Assembly (NCBI RefSeq): GCF_005887555.1
Contig: NZ_VCIA01000001.1
Location: forward strand, 434,001-498,000
Source: Lentibacillus cibarius
Lineage (GTDB): Bacteria > Bacillota > Bacilli > Bacillales > Amphibacillaceae
Direction of reading: 5' to 3'
Length of the DNA stretch: 64,000 bases
Position numbers and translations under genes: made by a program. Below, piece after piece: positions 21,447 through 31,689 of this stretch (position 1 is the stretch's first letter; every line of letters starts with the position of its first letter). Under the pieces are notes generated by a model, which saw only the letters and a list, made by a program, of their open reading frames with translations, was not told the DNA's origin and searched no databases.

Positions 21447-21773
21447 TCAATTTCGAATCGTAATATAATCACCATATTCTCTTTCAATAGTTTTCAGTGA
21501 AACAAGCATTCCTTCGAATAAAACTTGGACTTTTTTCATCGTGTCATCTGTCAATCGATCCGGAACAGTTACACGGAGAAATCCGCCCTCATCACCCTGT
21601 TCAATTTCCAAGTCGGCTTCACTGAGTTCCAAAACCGCATTCACGGACCCAAATGTTACAGCCGAGACACCGGCACATACCAAATCAAAACCATAAGGTC
21701 CGCTATCAGCATGTCCGGTTAATTCAAACTGTTTGATTTGGCTATCCCGGCGGATTATATCGATATTAATCAT
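21447..21773 (-). CDS. prp: Ribosomal-processing cysteine protease Prp
   Basis: A 108-residue cysteine protease (YsxB family) that trims the L27 extension. Catalytic His21 (in LTGHADSG) and Cys33 (in [10 protein letters not shown]) are both present with the normal spacing. It lies between rplU and rpmA, as in other Firmicutes, 16 bases before its substrate gene, and an AGAAGGT site precedes the ATG. Confidence 0.95.
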   Translation of the reverse strand: MINIDIIRRDSQIKQFELTGHADSGPYGFDLVCAGVSAVTFGSVNAVLELSEADLEIEQGDEGGFLRVTVPDRLTDDTMKKVQVLFEGMLVSLKTIEREYGDYITIRN

Positions 21774-21784
21774 AACAGTACCTT

Positions 21785-22093
21785 CTATGCATTGATTTTA
21801 TCGATAACCAGCTTTGTATATGGCTGACGATGTCCTTGTTTACGATGATAATTTTTCTTCGGCTTATACTTGAACACATCAATTTTCTTTTGACGTCCAT
21901 GTTTTTCAACCTTTGCAGTAACCGAAGCACCATCGACGTATGGAGCACCAACTTGTACATCATCTCCACCGATGAAAAGGACTTTATCGAATGTAACAGA
22001 TTCATTGGCATCAGCGGCCACTTTTTCAACGTAGATTTCCTGTCCTTCTGAAACTTTAACTTGCTTTCCGCCTGTCTCTATAATTGCGTACAT
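21785..22093 (-). CDS. rplU: 50S ribosomal protein L21
   Basis: Large-subunit protein that binds 23S rRNA. At 102 residues it is normal length, beginning [13 protein letters not shown] and ending with the basic [15 protein letters not shown] segment that defines the family. First gene of rplU-prp-rpmA, with GGGAGGTG upstream of the ATG and its own promoter and leader. Confidence 0.98.
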   Translation of the reverse strand: MYAIIETGGKQVKVSEGQEIYVEKVAADANESVTFDKVLFIGGDDVQVGAPYVDGASVTAKVEKHGRQKKIDVFKYKPKKNYHRKQGHRQPYTKLVIDKINA

Positions 22094-22214
22094 ACTTGCA
22101 CCTCCCTAATGACCAAGACTCGCCATCACAGGTACCTTCTCTAACTCATATACTCGAAAAGGGTTTGCAAACCTGTTTTGCGCGGTTGTAGCACTGGTGC
22201 TACGATGAATAACG
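22094..22214 (-). promoter_or_regulatory. Leader of rplU, candidate L21 autoregulatory leader
   Basis: About 120 bases of transcribed leader with two clear hairpins: GTAGCAC/GTGCTAC (22188-22203) and the palindrome GGTTTGCAAACC (22162-22173). Bacilli have a described L21 leader RNA at this place; matching its consensus would need a covariance search, so the family call is tentative. Confidence 0.5.
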
Positions 22215-22220
22215 TAATTG

Positions 22221-22250
22221 ATAATATCACGACATGTACGATTCTGTCAA
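22221..22250 (-). promoter_or_regulatory. Sigma-A promoter of the rplU operon
   Basis: Exact TTGACA (-35, 22245-22250) and TATTAT (-10, 22221-22226) on the minus strand with an 18-base spacer, giving a leader of about 120 bases. Confidence 0.75.
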
Positions 22251-22268
22251 CAAATGCCTTAGAAATGA

Positions 22269-23132
22269 TTAGGATACATAATGGACGATTTCACCAAGTG
22301 ATTTATTATAGTGCCGTCCATGAAAATAACTGTGCAAACAATCCATTTCGTCAATAGACTGGCGGGTATTCCCGGGAAATGTGACGTAAATGGTGTGTTT
22401 CTTATCCCGCTGAAAACGATTGAATACGTCCATCAAAACGCTGTGACAGGAAACTTCAATCGGATGGACGCGCTTTATATTCGTTGTACCGTTGTACCGC
22501 CGTAACAGAAAGCGCATAAATACATAAAATCGCTCTTTCCAATTTTTTCGATTTTCTATTGCCAAAAATGAAAAAAGCACAAAAGCACTCAATGTAAACG
22601 GAACAGCCAAAAGCAATAGTATGATAAATAGGATATTCAGACACAATGAGAACAGAAGAATGGAATGATACGCCTTTCGATAAGGGAAAAGCTTTGAAAA
22701 AATAAGAAAGAGTAACTTGCCACCGTCTAATGGCCATATCGGCATTAGATTAAACAGCAGGATCACAGTGTTATAAAAAAAAGCCATCTCGACAAGCGAA
22801 GACGATAACAGATGACTTCCGGACAAAAAGAAAAGTAGCATGTAGATTAATAAATGCTGTAGTGGTCCTGCAATAGTGACAAGTACTTCCTCATGAAGCG
22901 GTCTAGTCCCATGTTCATCGGTATCCATCACCCCTCCAAACACCCATAGCATAATTCCACGAATGCGCCAACTGAAGGCAGCGGCCATCATAAAATGGCC
23001 TAGTTCATGAATTAGAACAATCCCTAGTATAATCATCAACTCAATAAATGTACCAGTCAGAAAGGAAATGATGATAAATACCAGAAGTACGGGGTGTACA
23101 TGGATTGCCGGCAAAAATTTACGAAGCGTCAT
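22269..23132 (-). CDS. spoIVFB: Intramembrane metalloprotease SpoIVFB
   Basis: Site-2-type (M50) protease that cleaves pro-sigmaK in the mother cell. The 287-residue protein has about six membrane segments, zinc ligands HELGH (residues 42-46) and the second motif NLMPIWPLDGG with Asp136, then a C-terminal CBS-like part. ATG at 23132 lies inside the end of spoIVFA (14-base overlap), so the two are translationally coupled. Confidence 0.95.
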   Translation of the reverse strand: MTLRKFLPAIHVHPVLLVFIIISFLTGTFIELMIILGIVLIHELGHFMMAAAFSWRIRGIMLWVFGGVMDTDEHGTRPLHEEVLVTIAGPLQHLLIYMLLFFLSGSHLLSSSLVEMAFFYNTVILLFNLMPIWPLDGGKLLFLIFSKLFPYRKAYHSILLFSLCLNILFIILLLLAVPFTLSAFVLFSFLAIENRKNWKERFYVFMRFLLRRYNGTTNIKRVHPIEVSCHSVLMDVFNRFQRDKKHTIYVTFPGNTRQSIDEMDCLHSYFHGRHYNKSLGEIVHYVS

Positions 23133-23901
23133 CAACTTTAATCACCTGTACAGGATCGATATATGCATCATCTTTTTCAATTGCAAAATAAACATTTTTG
23201 CTATCGGGACCAGGTTTGAATGTTCCAAGCGTCTGCCCATCCTCTATAAACTGATAGAGATGGACATTAATCGAACTTAACTGCCCGTAGACAGTTTCGC
23301 TATCATCAGCGTGCTGTACAACGATTTTTTTACCTAGATCTTTGTCATTTCCGGCAAAAATGACAACCCCGCCTTGCAAAGCAGAGACATTCGTTTTCTC
23401 ATCCGGTGAGATCTTTATTCCTGTACCATTAGTCTGAAACGTTTCCGAAACACTCCCGCTTACTGGGAACGCGAGTGCTTGTCCGTCTGCTGAAGTTTGA
23501 CTTTCTGCAGGTTGTAGTCCCATTGGTGCACCAAACGTTTCCTGATACCACTGATTCACACGTGCAAACGGAAGTTCTTCTGTCAAAGCGTATTCAGTCC
23601 ATTGTTTCGGCTTTGACAATAAGGAAGAATCCGTTTGGAATAACAACCCCGCGCCAAAAAAGAGCACTGCCGACAACATGCCTTTCAGCACAAATCCAGG
23701 CAAGTACCGATTCCTATCCCTTGATGGTAACGGCGTTGATGGCGAACTATCAGTAAATACAGGATAATAGCCATGTTTTTCTTCCTCCTGTGGAAGCGAA
23801 GATGGTAGCATTTGGCTGGCTGGTCGTTCGTTTGAAGTTAGTCCCCGGAGCTTTTTCCGACGATTGATTGACTTCCTTACTTTTTTAACCCCTTTGCTCA
23901 T
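23119..23901 (-). CDS. spoIVFA: Stage IV sporulation protein FA
   Basis: Membrane scaffold that holds SpoIVFB and the inhibitor BofA and is cut to release protease activity. The 260-residue protein has a basic N-terminus, one membrane segment (about 84-102), and a C-terminal LytM/M23-like domain (GGVVIFAGNDKDLGKKIVVQHADD) without the full set of zinc ligands, as expected for SpoIVFA. ATG at 23901 is preferred to the longer frame because the family starts in this basic region. Confidence 0.92.
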   Translation of the reverse strand: MSKGVKKVRKSINRRKKLRGLTSNERPASQMLPSSLPQEEEKHGYYPVFTDSSPSTPLPSRDRNRYLPGFVLKGMLSAVLFFGAGLLFQTDSSLLSKPKQWTEYALTEELPFARVNQWYQETFGAPMGLQPAESQTSADGQALAFPVSGSVSETFQTNGTGIKISPDEKTNVSALQGGVVIFAGNDKDLGKKIVVQHADDSETVYGQLSSINVHLYQFIEDGQTLGTFKPGPDSKNVYFAIEKDDAYIDPVQVIKVDDAS

Positions 23902-23933
23902 TCTTCTCACAACCCTTGTTACACGTTTGTACA

Positions 23934-23941
23934 AGTATATG
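23934..23941 (-). promoter_or_regulatory. Possible sigma-E -10 element for spoIVFA-spoIVFB
   Basis: CATATACT on the minus strand matches 7 of 8 positions of the sigma-E -10 (CATACAHT), 32 bases before the spoIVFA start. The -35 region at the right spacing is poor, so this is weak. Confidence 0.3.
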
Positions 23942-24083
23942 AAGCAAGTTACCGGGTTATGATTTAATATCAAGAACCAATGTTCACAAAGAGCTGGTTA
24001 GTTTTTATGAGAGTGATGATACACAATCACAGCGTTTGTCTCCTGAAATATCTGATAATGAACGAACGTTGACTTGCCGTACA

Positions 24084-24883
24084 TTAGCGAGTTCCAATAC
24101 CAAAAAAATTCTTTACCCGTTGGAACATCCCCTTCTCATCTTCCAGCGACTGTAGTGGGACCGTTTCACCTAGCATACGCCGGGCTATGTTCCTGTATGC
24201 AATGGATGCCTTTGAACTTCCCTGTAGCGCTATAGGCTCACCATTGTTCGAAGCCTTAATCACTTCATCATCGTCAATAACAATACCGATAAGATCAATG
24301 GAAAGTATTTGAATAATATCATCAATATCGAGCATATCACCGTTTTTCATCATATGGTTCCTAATACGGTTGATTACTAGTTTTGGTGGTTCAATAGATT
24401 CATTTTCTAATAAACCGACAATGCGGTCAGCATCCCTGACACTTGACTTTTCCGGTGTAGTGATGACAATCGCTTTATCGGCCCCGGCCACAGCATTTTG
24501 GAAGCCTTGTTCAATGCCTGCAGGGCAATCAATAATGATATAGTCATATTCTTGTTTCAATTCGCTGATAATTGTTTTCATTCCATCCATGGTGACGGCC
24601 GCCTTGTCGCTCGTCTGTGCAGCGGGAAAAGTGATAAATAGTCAAACCGTTTATCCTTAATTAATGCTTGTTTGAGTTTGCAGCGTTGTTCAATAACATC
24701 AACAATATCATAGATGATCCGATTTTCGAGACCCATAATGACATCAAGATTTCTGAGGCCTATATCCGTATCAATCAGACAGACCTTTTTCTCCATCAGA
24801 GCCAGGGCAGTACCAATATTTGCAGTTGTGGTTGTTTTGCCTACCCCTCCTTTACCGGAAGTGATCACAATTGCTTCACCCAT
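24084..24883 (-). pseudogene. minD: Septum site-determining ATPase MinD with a one-base frameshift
   Basis: Membrane ATPase that places MinC at poles to block polar division. Two frames: 24883 to 24578 codes the start with the deviant Walker [11 protein letters not shown] (9-18) to [10 protein letters not shown], and the second frame, usable to 24084, codes the rest, including DCPAGIEQGF and the C-terminal amphipathic helix MFQRVKNFFG. One base is missing near 24624-24630, next to a T run; restoring it gives [12 protein letters not shown], close to the family sequence. Sequence error or recent mutation. ATG at 24883 follows AAAGGAGA and overlaps minC by 8 bases. Confidence 0.9.
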
Positions 24884-25562
24884 TAAGCATTCTCCTTTCA
24901 AACCCACTTATATCCTTCCGTTTGCGCGAAAGGACCTGCAGGCGGTCAATTACGATTTTATCCTGTTCTTTATCAATTAGTCCGCATTCCATATAAACCC
25001 CTTCCGAATCATAGTCAGGAGCCCGGCTAATATAGTTGGCAATACGGAGCTGATTAGGTTTCATGAAAGAGGCAGCAATCACTGCATCACGGTCCCCTTT
25101 AACCCCGGCATGCGCAATTCCAAACAGGTTACCCATAATAAAAATATTTCCCGTCGTTATTACTTTGCCACCCGGATTGACATCACCTACTAGCAATAAG
25201 TCACCAACATATTCCAGCACCTGACCGGATCTTACAATACGGTTGACAACCTTAACCTCACTTTCTTCTTTCCACGTTAAAGCCTCATCCCGATGAACGA
25301 CATTAGAATCAAAAGAATGGATTGAAAAACAATGTTTCGTACTTATCAATTCATTCAGCCGCTCTTTTTGCCAGTCATTCAAATAGCGATTTCCCAGCTT
25401 AACCGTGACAGGGATAATAGGTTCATCTCTTTTCGGTTTGTATTCAGAAAGTTTATCACCGAGCTCGTCTAAAATATCATTAAATGAACTGTATTCATCA
25501 ATGAATAATGTTAAGCCGTCTTTTGTACCTTTAATTGTTATCATTTGTTTCGAATCAAGCAC
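24876..25562 (-). CDS. minC: Septum site-determining protein MinC
   Basis: Inhibitor of FtsZ polymerisation at cell poles. The 228-residue protein has the N-terminal MinC domain ([12 protein letters not shown], about 8-19) and the C-terminal beta-helix domain ([23 protein letters not shown] onward). GTG at 25562 is chosen because GGAGTGA lies 8 bases upstream and the resulting N-terminus matches the family length; the longer frame only reads into mreD. Confidence 0.94.
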   Translation of the reverse strand: MLDSKQMITIKGTKDGLTLFIDEYSSFNDILDELGDKLSEYKPKRDEPIIPVTVKLGNRYLNDWQKERLNELISTKHCFSIHSFDSNVVHRDEALTWKEESEVKVVNRIVRSGQVLEYVGDLLLVGDVNPGGKVITTGNIFIMGNLFGIAHAGVKGDRDAVIAASFMKPNQLRIANYISRAPDYDSEGVYMECGLIDKEQDKIVIDRLQVLSRKRKDISGFERRMLNG

Positions 25563-25600
25563 GTCACGTTCACTCCAATAATTCGCCTTGACATTACGCA

Positions 25601-26143
25601 CTAAAAGTATGTAGAGCCCTTGGAATACCGTTCTTCTTTCCATTTCATCAAAAGCTTGGTCAGCAATGGGTACAGCACAAACAAAAATAATCCATTTGCT
25701 AGTGCAGTTGGAATTAACCTGTATAACAAGTAATCCTGCCAAATCATTTCTGTTATTCCAGCTACTGAGAATATAATATTGATGAAAATATCAGTAAGGG
25801 CAATCCCTATAATACTGAGTAGAATAGCGGCATAAAAGTTAGCATGCAATACTTTAACTAAGCTATGGATCATGTAGATAACGAGAGCGTAGCAGAACAT
25901 ATAAACACCAAGTACTCCCGTATAAACAACATCAATCAGAAACCCAAAGATAAGTCCATGGATGACAGATGCAGATGTGTCTTCTCCGTCAAAAAACATG
26001 ATTTTCAAAATTAGAAATATCAATACCCAATGGGGAACAAGCTGCAATTCATTTGCAATAAATGAAACAGGGAGCAAATCAAGTGCTACACCTTCTAACA
26101 CAAGAAGTAAAAAAAGCATGACTGGAATCAGTATTCGGCTCAT
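25601..26143 (-). CDS. mreD: Rod shape-determining protein MreD
   Basis: A 180-residue integral membrane protein with about five hydrophobic segments, matching MreD, which works with MreC and MreB in side-wall synthesis. It starts 2 bases after mreC behind GAAGGGTGA and is followed by minC, the mreBCD-minCD order of B. subtilis. Confidence 0.93.
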   Translation of the reverse strand: MSRILIPVMLFLLLVLEGVALDLLPVSFIANELQLVPHWVLIFLILKIMFFDGEDTSASVIHGLIFGFLIDVVYTGVLGVYMFCYALVIYMIHSLVKVLHANFYAAILLSIIGIALTDIFINIIFSVAGITEMIWQDYLLYRLIPTALANGLFLFVLYPLLTKLLMKWKEERYSKGSTYF

Positions 26144-26145
26144 GA

Positions 26146-27018
26146 CTACTCACCCTTCCCGGAAGTGGCATTATCATTACCGGAATGCCGTTCAACTACG
26201 ATGACATTATTGATGTCATACATATTTGCTACCGGTTTAACGAAGGCGGTCCGAGTCAGCCCGTACTGATCCGGTTTCACCTCTTGCACCTTTCCAATAG
26301 GTAGTCCAGAAGGGAATACGCCACCCATCCCAGAGGAATGTACTAGTTCGCCTTCCTTTAAATCCTTATCAGACTCTTCAATGATTTTAAAAATCAAATT
26401 CCCAGTTTTGTTGTCATAGCCTTCAATCATACCGAAAATATCATTACCTTCCTTACGAGCAATCGTGGCAGAAATCCGGCTAAATTGATCAAACCCTGAA
26501 AGCAGTTTGACCGATGAGGTGAATTCTGAAGGGGTTTCAATTCTACCAACCATTCCTTCAGAAGTGATGACAGCCATATTTCCCCTTATGCCATCCTGTT
26601 TTCCTTTATTAATCGTCACTTTTTCCATCCATTGTTCAGGCGATCTGGATATAACCGAAGCCTGGATCGGGTTATAAGAACGAACGGATTTAGTCTTCTT
26701 CAATGTTTCGCGAAGTTCGGAATTCTCTTCTCTTAGCTTTTGTACATCGTAAAACAGACTTTTATACTCAGCAATTTTTTCCCGTAAAAGCTGATTCTCA
26801 GAATACGTATGTTTTATATCATTAACATTTTCAAAAATAGTTGTAACATAATCTACCGGTGTGTGTACAATGCTTTGTGTCCATCCGACAGTATCTTTAA
26901 TGAATTGCTCGGCGGTTGTCAGGTCTTCCCTGTCCCGCAATGAAAAACCTATCATTGCCACCAGTACAATTAGTCCTATTAACAGTATGAATAATCTTTT
27001 TTTCCGGAAAAACGACAT
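26146..27018 (-). CDS. mreC: Rod shape-determining protein MreC
   Basis: A 290-residue bitopic protein: basic N-terminus (SFFRKKR), one membrane helix (about 8-26), a coiled coil (about 65-105, rich in Leu/Glu/Lys), then the paired beta-barrel MreC domain with the conserved SRSPEQW. It bridges MreB and the wall synthases. ATG at 27018 follows TAGGTG. Confidence 0.95.
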   Translation of the reverse strand: MSFFRKKRLFILLIGLIVLVAMIGFSLRDREDLTTAEQFIKDTVGWTQSIVHTPVDYVTTIFENVNDIKHTYSENQLLREKIAEYKSLFYDVQKLREENSELRETLKKTKSVRSYNPIQASVISRSPEQWMEKVTINKGKQDGIRGNMAVITSEGMVGRIETPSEFTSSVKLLSGFDQFSRISATIARKEGNDIFGMIEGYDNKTGNLIFKIIEESDKDLKEGELVHSSGMGGVFPSGLPIGKVQEVKPDQYGLTRTAFVKPVANMYDINNVIVVERHSGNDNATSGKGE

Positions 27019-27031
27019 GGAGAACACCTAC

Positions 27032-28072
27032 TTATTCATTCATGGACCGAGAAGAAACATTCGGATGTGACCGAAAATGCTTAACATATTCCAGCGATTT
27101 GCCTGTTCCGTTTGCAACACTTTCTAACGGGGCATCCGTGACAAACACAGGCATTTCCGTTTCTTCACTAATAACCTTGTCCAAATTTTGCAACAAGGCG
27201 CCGCCACCGGATAAGACAATTCCGCGATCCATAATATCAGCCGCCAGTTCCGGTGGTGTTTTTTCCAAAGTGTCTTTCACAGCCTCAACAATTGATTCAA
27301 CAGTGTCACGCAATGAAACGGCGATTTCTGCGGATGTAACCGTGATTGTTTTCGGAAGCCCCGTCAACAAATCACGACCCCTAATATCTATTTCGACATT
27401 TTCTGCTACCTCGCCGGCAACGCCTATATCCATTTTAATTGATTCTGCTGATCGTTCACCAATCATCAAATTATAATGTTTACGGATATAATTCGTAATC
27501 GAATCATCCATGTCATCCCCTGCTGTACGGACTGATCTGCTTGTCACAATGCCACCAAGTGAGATAACAGCGACTTCCGTTGTCCCTCCGCCAATATCAA
27601 CAATCATACTTCCTGTTGGCTCCCATACAGGTAGCCCGGCCCCGATCGCCGCAGCAAACGGCTCGGCGATCGGAAAGGCGTCTTTCGCACCTGCCTGTTT
27701 TGTCGCATCAACAACCGCCCGTTCCTCCACCATCGTAATACCCGATGGGACGCATATCATTACGTTTGGTTTCTTTGCGAACAGAGACCTTGTGCGCATT
27801 GCTTTTTTAATAAAATATTTCATCATGATTGCGGTGGTATCATAATCTGCAATAACACCATCTTTCATTGGACGAACCACTGAAATATTCCCCGGTGTTC
27901 GTCCGATCATATTATACGCAGAACTGCCGACAGCTTCAACTTCGCCCGTTTGTATATCTCTGGCCACAACAGTCGGTTCCCGCACGACTACACCTTTACC
28001 ATGGACAAACACAAGTGTATTTGCGGTGCCCAAATCTATTCCTAAATCCTGCGACAAGCTGAATTTTCCCAA
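27032..28072 (-). CDS. mreB: Actin-like rod shape protein MreB
   Basis: Bacterial actin that guides cell elongation. The 346-residue protein has the phosphate-1 loop [13 protein letters not shown], phosphate-2 [10 protein letters not shown] and the adenosine motif LSGGGALL, all complete. Start is TTG at 28072 behind AAAGGAAG with an 8-base gap; no ATG or GTG gives the right N-terminus. First gene of the mreBCD-minCD run. Confidence 0.97.
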   Translation of the reverse strand: MGKFSLSQDLGIDLGTANTLVFVHGKGVVVREPTVVARDIQTGEVEAVGSSAYNMIGRTPGNISVVRPMKDGVIADYDTTAIMMKYFIKKAMRTRSLFAKKPNVMICVPSGITMVEERAVVDATKQAGAKDAFPIAEPFAAAIGAGLPVWEPTGSMIVDIGGGTTEVAVISLGGIVTSRSVRTAGDDMDDSITNYIRKHYNLMIGERSAESIKMDIGVAGEVAENVEIDIRGRDLLTGLPKTITVTSAEIAVSLRDTVESIVEAVKDTLEKTPPELAADIMDRGIVLSGGGALLQNLDKVISEETEMPVFVTDAPLESVANGTGKSLEYVKHFRSHPNVSSRSMNE

Positions 28073-28220
28073 AAAAATCTTCCTTTCCCCAGCAGCAAAT
28101 CATTTGTTGAAATGTCGATCTGAAAACTTGATCCGAATTTACTCAGTTTACACCTAATGTTTTATTTTAAACATCTTTCATCTCAAAGTAAATATAATTG
28201 TAATCATTCAAAACATAATA

Positions 28221-28256
28221 AGCGCCAATCTCAATCAGAAGCTGAAAACTGGCGCT
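28221..28256 (-). terminator. Probable terminator downstream of radC
   Basis: Seven-base-pair stem AGCGCCA/TGGCGCT with a 22-base loop, 53 bases past the radC stop. It lacks a strong T-run, so it may be leaky. It separates radC from mreB. Confidence 0.5.
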
Positions 28257-28308
28257 CATTTTAAATGTCTATTTAATTATACGGGAAAAATCAAAAATTG
28301 GATAGTGG

Positions 28309-28998
28309 TTACAAGTATCCTTTTTCTTTCAATGAGACAAATTTCCTGTCACCAATCACCAAATGGTCCAAAAGTTCGATACCCATCATCTTCCCTGATT
28401 CAGCCAGCCGTCTTGTCACGTGGACGTCTTCCTGGGAAGGTGCGGGATCTCCTGAAGGGTGGTTGTGGGCACAAATAATGGAGGCTGCCGATCGTTTGAC
28501 AGCTTCCCTGAATACTTCTCTAGGGTGAACAATAGATGCGTTGAGGCTTCCGACAAAAATTGTCTGTCTGTGGATAACTTCATTTTTTGTATTGAGAAAA
28601 AGCACAACGAAATGCTCCTGATTCAGACTACGCATCTCCTCCATCACATAATCCGCTCCATCTTCAGGAGAACGGACGATATATCTGTCATTTGGCTTGA
28701 ATTGACTCATTCGTTTGCCTAATTCCATGGCGGCGAGCAATAAAACCCCTTTCGCTTCCCCTATCCCTTTAATGGCCGTCAATTCTTCAATGGTCGCGTC
28801 TTTCAATAAATGAATTCCTTCAAAGTGCATTAACACCCGGTTAGCCAGTAGCATGACCGACTCATCCTTCGTACCGCTACCAATCAATATGGCAAGGAGC
28901 TCTTGATTTGATAAATGGGTAGGCCCGAATTTGACTAGCCGTTCGCGCGGTCTTTCTTCTTTTGGAACATTCTTAATCATAATTGATGATGGTTCCAT
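28309..28998 (-). CDS. radC: RadC/JAMM domain protein
   Basis: A 229-residue protein with an N-terminal helix-hairpin-helix part (LTAIKGIGEAKG, about 73-84) and a C-terminal MPN/JAB domain with the zinc motif HNHPSGD (178-184). RadC was once tied to DNA repair; its real biochemical role is unclear. ATG follows AAGGGGGGA. Position beside mreB is conserved in Bacilli. Confidence 0.93.
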   Translation of the reverse strand: MEPSSIMIKNVPKEERPRERLVKFGPTHLSNQELLAILIGSGTKDESVMLLANRVLMHFEGIHLLKDATIEELTAIKGIGEAKGVLLLAAMELGKRMSQFKPNDRYIVRSPEDGADYVMEEMRSLNQEHFVVLFLNTKNEVIHRQTIFVGSLNASIVHPREVFREAVKRSAASIICAHNHPSGDPAPSQEDVHVTRRLAESGKMMGIELLDHLVIGDRKFVSLKEKGYL

Positions 28999-29195
28999 TC
29001 ACAGTCCCCCCTTAACTAAGATACATTTATCGTACCTATTCAGCTTTGGGTGAACAAATGAATGAAATGTTCTTTTAACCGATTCCATCTGTCCAAAAAG
29101 AGATTCATTACCTATTTAAAATGGTATTTTCAGTCATGCAAACGACTAAAAATACAATAACACCCATTTTTCAATGTTATCTGTCTCCTATCTAA

Positions 29196-30116
29196 TCAAT
29201 CTACGACAAGTTGGTTGAACTGCTTCCAGAGATTCAATAACAGCATTTGTGACTGTCGTTTATCAGCTTGTCCCATCTGCTGATACTTTTCTTCTAGAAA
29301 CGCTGTGAAATTAGCGATGTGTTCCGTCTCTTTCGGTGTACCATTTACAATTTCCTTCCATTTTTCAGCGGATATACGTCCTCCATTGCTTACAGCAGCC
29401 AACGTGTCTTTCCATTGTGCCTGATACGCTTGTACCCATTGTTTTTCGCTTTTGCTCAATTGTATTTCGCTTTTAGATGAGCTCCATTCCTTCACATACA
29501 CTTCCAGGCCTTTATCGGTCATTTCATTGGCCAGCTGGGTTCCCTGATTCTCCGTTTCAGCAATTCCCGAGAGCGTAAAAAAGTAGTCCCCTTTTTCCCA
29601 GACTATCGCTGGAAATCCAGCCCGCGAGAACGCCTTTGCCATCTCATCGGCATTGGCTTTCTCACCAAATTTACCTGCCTGCAACACATACGCGGTTGTC
29701 GGTTTAATTGCCATGGATGAAGCTGTTTTATCTTTTCCGGATTTGTTTGCTTCATTGTCCTCATCTGTATTGTCAGCTACCGGGACAGGGTCATTTTGTT
29801 GGCTCATCCCCTGATTGATATCAACAAACAAATTTAGCATAAAAACCCCAAGCACTGATCCAATAATAATCGCGGATATCGAAGCAAACAAAAATGGTTT
29901 GAACGGTTTCAATCCGGATTTACCACTGAAGTAAAACCCGCCATCCTCGTCGTCACTTTCTCTTCTAATCAGTTCAGGTATATCTGAATCCTCCATTGTT
30001 GCAGCATGCTCCTTGCTAAATTCTTTAATAGAGTATTTTCCATCCGGAATAGACTGGTTTCGTTGCATTCTACTTTTTTGGCCGCTTAGCCATACGAATA
30101 GTTTCTTTTTGCCCAA
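29196..30116 (-). CDS. spoIIB: Stage II sporulation protein B (SPOR domain)
   Basis: A 306-residue bitopic protein: cytoplasmic N-terminus of about 75 residues, one membrane helix (about 78-98), an acidic linker, then a SPOR peptidoglycan-binding domain (about 140-210, AYVLQAGKFGEKANA). This is the layout of SpoIIB, which helps septal wall remodelling during engulfment, and the place next to folC matches B. subtilis. Start is TTG behind AGGGGGGAT. Confidence 0.85.
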   Translation of the reverse strand: MGKKKLFVWLSGQKSRMQRNQSIPDGKYSIKEFSKEHAATMEDSDIPELIRRESDDEDGGFYFSGKSGLKPFKPFLFASISAIIIGSVLGVFMLNLFVDINQGMSQQNDPVPVADNTDEDNEANKSGKDKTASSMAIKPTTAYVLQAGKFGEKANADEMAKAFSRAGFPAIVWEKGDYFFTLSGIAETENQGTQLANEMTDKGLEVYVKEWSSSKSEIQLSKSEKQWVQAYQAQWKDTLAAVSNGGRISAEKWKEIVNGTPKETEHIANFTAFLEEKYQQMGQADKRQSQMLLLNLWKQFNQLVVD

Positions 30117-30303
30117 ATCAATCCCCCCTAATATGCCAGTTTGATTAATCCTAGCATATGGGTGGTAAAAAGTAAGACGATTATTGTCAAACTTCCAAAA
30201 AAACTTTCAACATAATACAACAATGATAGAACGCCTTTATTTTAGCTTTTTATTGAAATGCTGTTAAACATAGCAGCAATTATGATTGTTTTTAGCTTGA
30301 AAC

Positions 30304-31590
30304 CTATGGATGATGAGTAAAATATGTTCGCACATCTGCAATAAAATGGAGCGAACCAGTGATGACATAACAATCATCTTCATGCGATGTAAGCATTTCA
30401 CTGATAACCTGCTCCCAATCATCAATCAGTTGAACATCCGGACGTCGGCTGTAATATTGAAGCTGCTTGGTACTGGCAGCCCGATGGTGTTCGAACGTTG
30501 TTAAAGTGACCGTTTTAAAATGCTGTTCCAATGCAGGCAACATCCCTTCTATATCTTTGTCCTTGAATGCAGCAAAGAGAAGGTGGGTATTTTTATCGAT
30601 AAATCGTGTCGTTAGCGAGTCGACTAACGCCTCAATGCCTGCCGGGTTATGGGCGCTATCCAATATAATCAACGGATCCTCGTGAATGCGTTCAAACCGG
30701 CCGGGAATCGAGGTGGTTGCCAGCCCATGTAACATTTTACGCCAATCGAGAGAGAACCTGTTCTGTCCAAGGAGGGTTAGTGCCATCATAGCTAGGGATG
30801 CATTTTTTATTTGATGCCTGCCAAACGGCTTGATCGACACATGCATCGGCTGCATATCATCAGCCTGCCATTCAAAAGTTTGATGAGTTTCTGTCATATG
30901 GAGCATTTTTGATTGAAAAGCTTGACCGGACCAAAACACCGGTGCATCTTTTGTTATTGCCTCGGAAATAATGGATCTACTGGCCTCTTCACCCACTTCA
31001 CCGACAATAACCGGCCTGTCCTTTTTAATGATCCCTGCTTTTTGATAAGCAATCGCTGTAAATGTATTCCCTAAAGCCGCTGTATGGTCTTTCTCGACAT
31101 TTGTTATGATAGACAGGATAGGGATGAAGCAGTTTGTCGTGTCTTCTCTACCTCCCATTCCCGCCTCTATAAGCGCCAAATCCACATGGTCTTGAAAGAA
31201 AGTAAAAGCAAGGGCTGTAATGATTTCAAATGAAGTTGGTGCATCCTGCTCACCGTCTAGTTGCTGAATAAATGGATAAACCTGATTCATTAATGTTAGA
31301 ATAGTTTCTTCAGACACCTTGGTATGATTAATGGAAATGTGTCCTGTAATACCATCCATGCTTGGTGATTGGAATACACCGACACGAAAGTTGTTTGCCA
31401 TCAGTCCGTGCTTTAAATATTGAATGGTTGACCCTTTGCCATTTGTTCCCGCCACATGGATAGACGTCACTTTTTCTTGTGGGTTGCCGAGCAAATAAAG
31501 TAATTTTTGAATTCGGCTCAATCCCGGTTTCATTCCAAGCTGTTGTCTATTTTGAAAAAAGTTTTCTACCTCATGGAAATGTTTGAACAT
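30304..31590 (-). CDS. folC: Bifunctional folylpolyglutamate/dihydrofolate synthase
   Basis: Adds glutamate to dihydropteroate and to reduced folates. About 428 residues, with the Mur-ligase P-loop GTNGKGST (about 48-55), the conserved GGREDTTN segment and DSAHNPAG in the C-terminal domain. ATG at 31590 is preferred to GTG two codons earlier on spacing to the weak site; this is uncertain. Divergent from the ATP-grasp pair. Confidence 0.94.
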   Translation of the reverse strand: MFKHFHEVENFFQNRQQLGMKPGLSRIQKLLYLLGNPQEKVTSIHVAGTNGKGSTIQYLKHGLMANNFRVGVFQSPSMDGITGHISINHTKVSEETILTLMNQVYPFIQQLDGEQDAPTSFEIITALAFTFFQDHVDLALIEAGMGGREDTTNCFIPILSIITNVEKDHTAALGNTFTAIAYQKAGIIKKDRPVIVGEVGEEASRSIISEAITKDAPVFWSGQAFQSKMLHMTETHQTFEWQADDMQPMHVSIKPFGRHQIKNASLAMMALTLLGQNRFSLDWRKMLHGLATTSIPGRFERIHEDPLIILDSAHNPAGIEALVDSLTTRFIDKNTHLLFAAFKDKDIEGMLPALEQHFKTVTLTTFEHHRAASTKQLQYYSRRPDVQLIDDWEQVISEMLTSHEDDCYVITGSLHFIADVRTYFTHHP

Positions 31591-31689
31591 GTTCACACCG
31601 CTTTTCTTTTAAAATGTAGCTTTTGCATTTATAACAGAGCTATTATAGCAACAATCATCCGCTATTTGAATAAAGAAAGGACGAAAACA

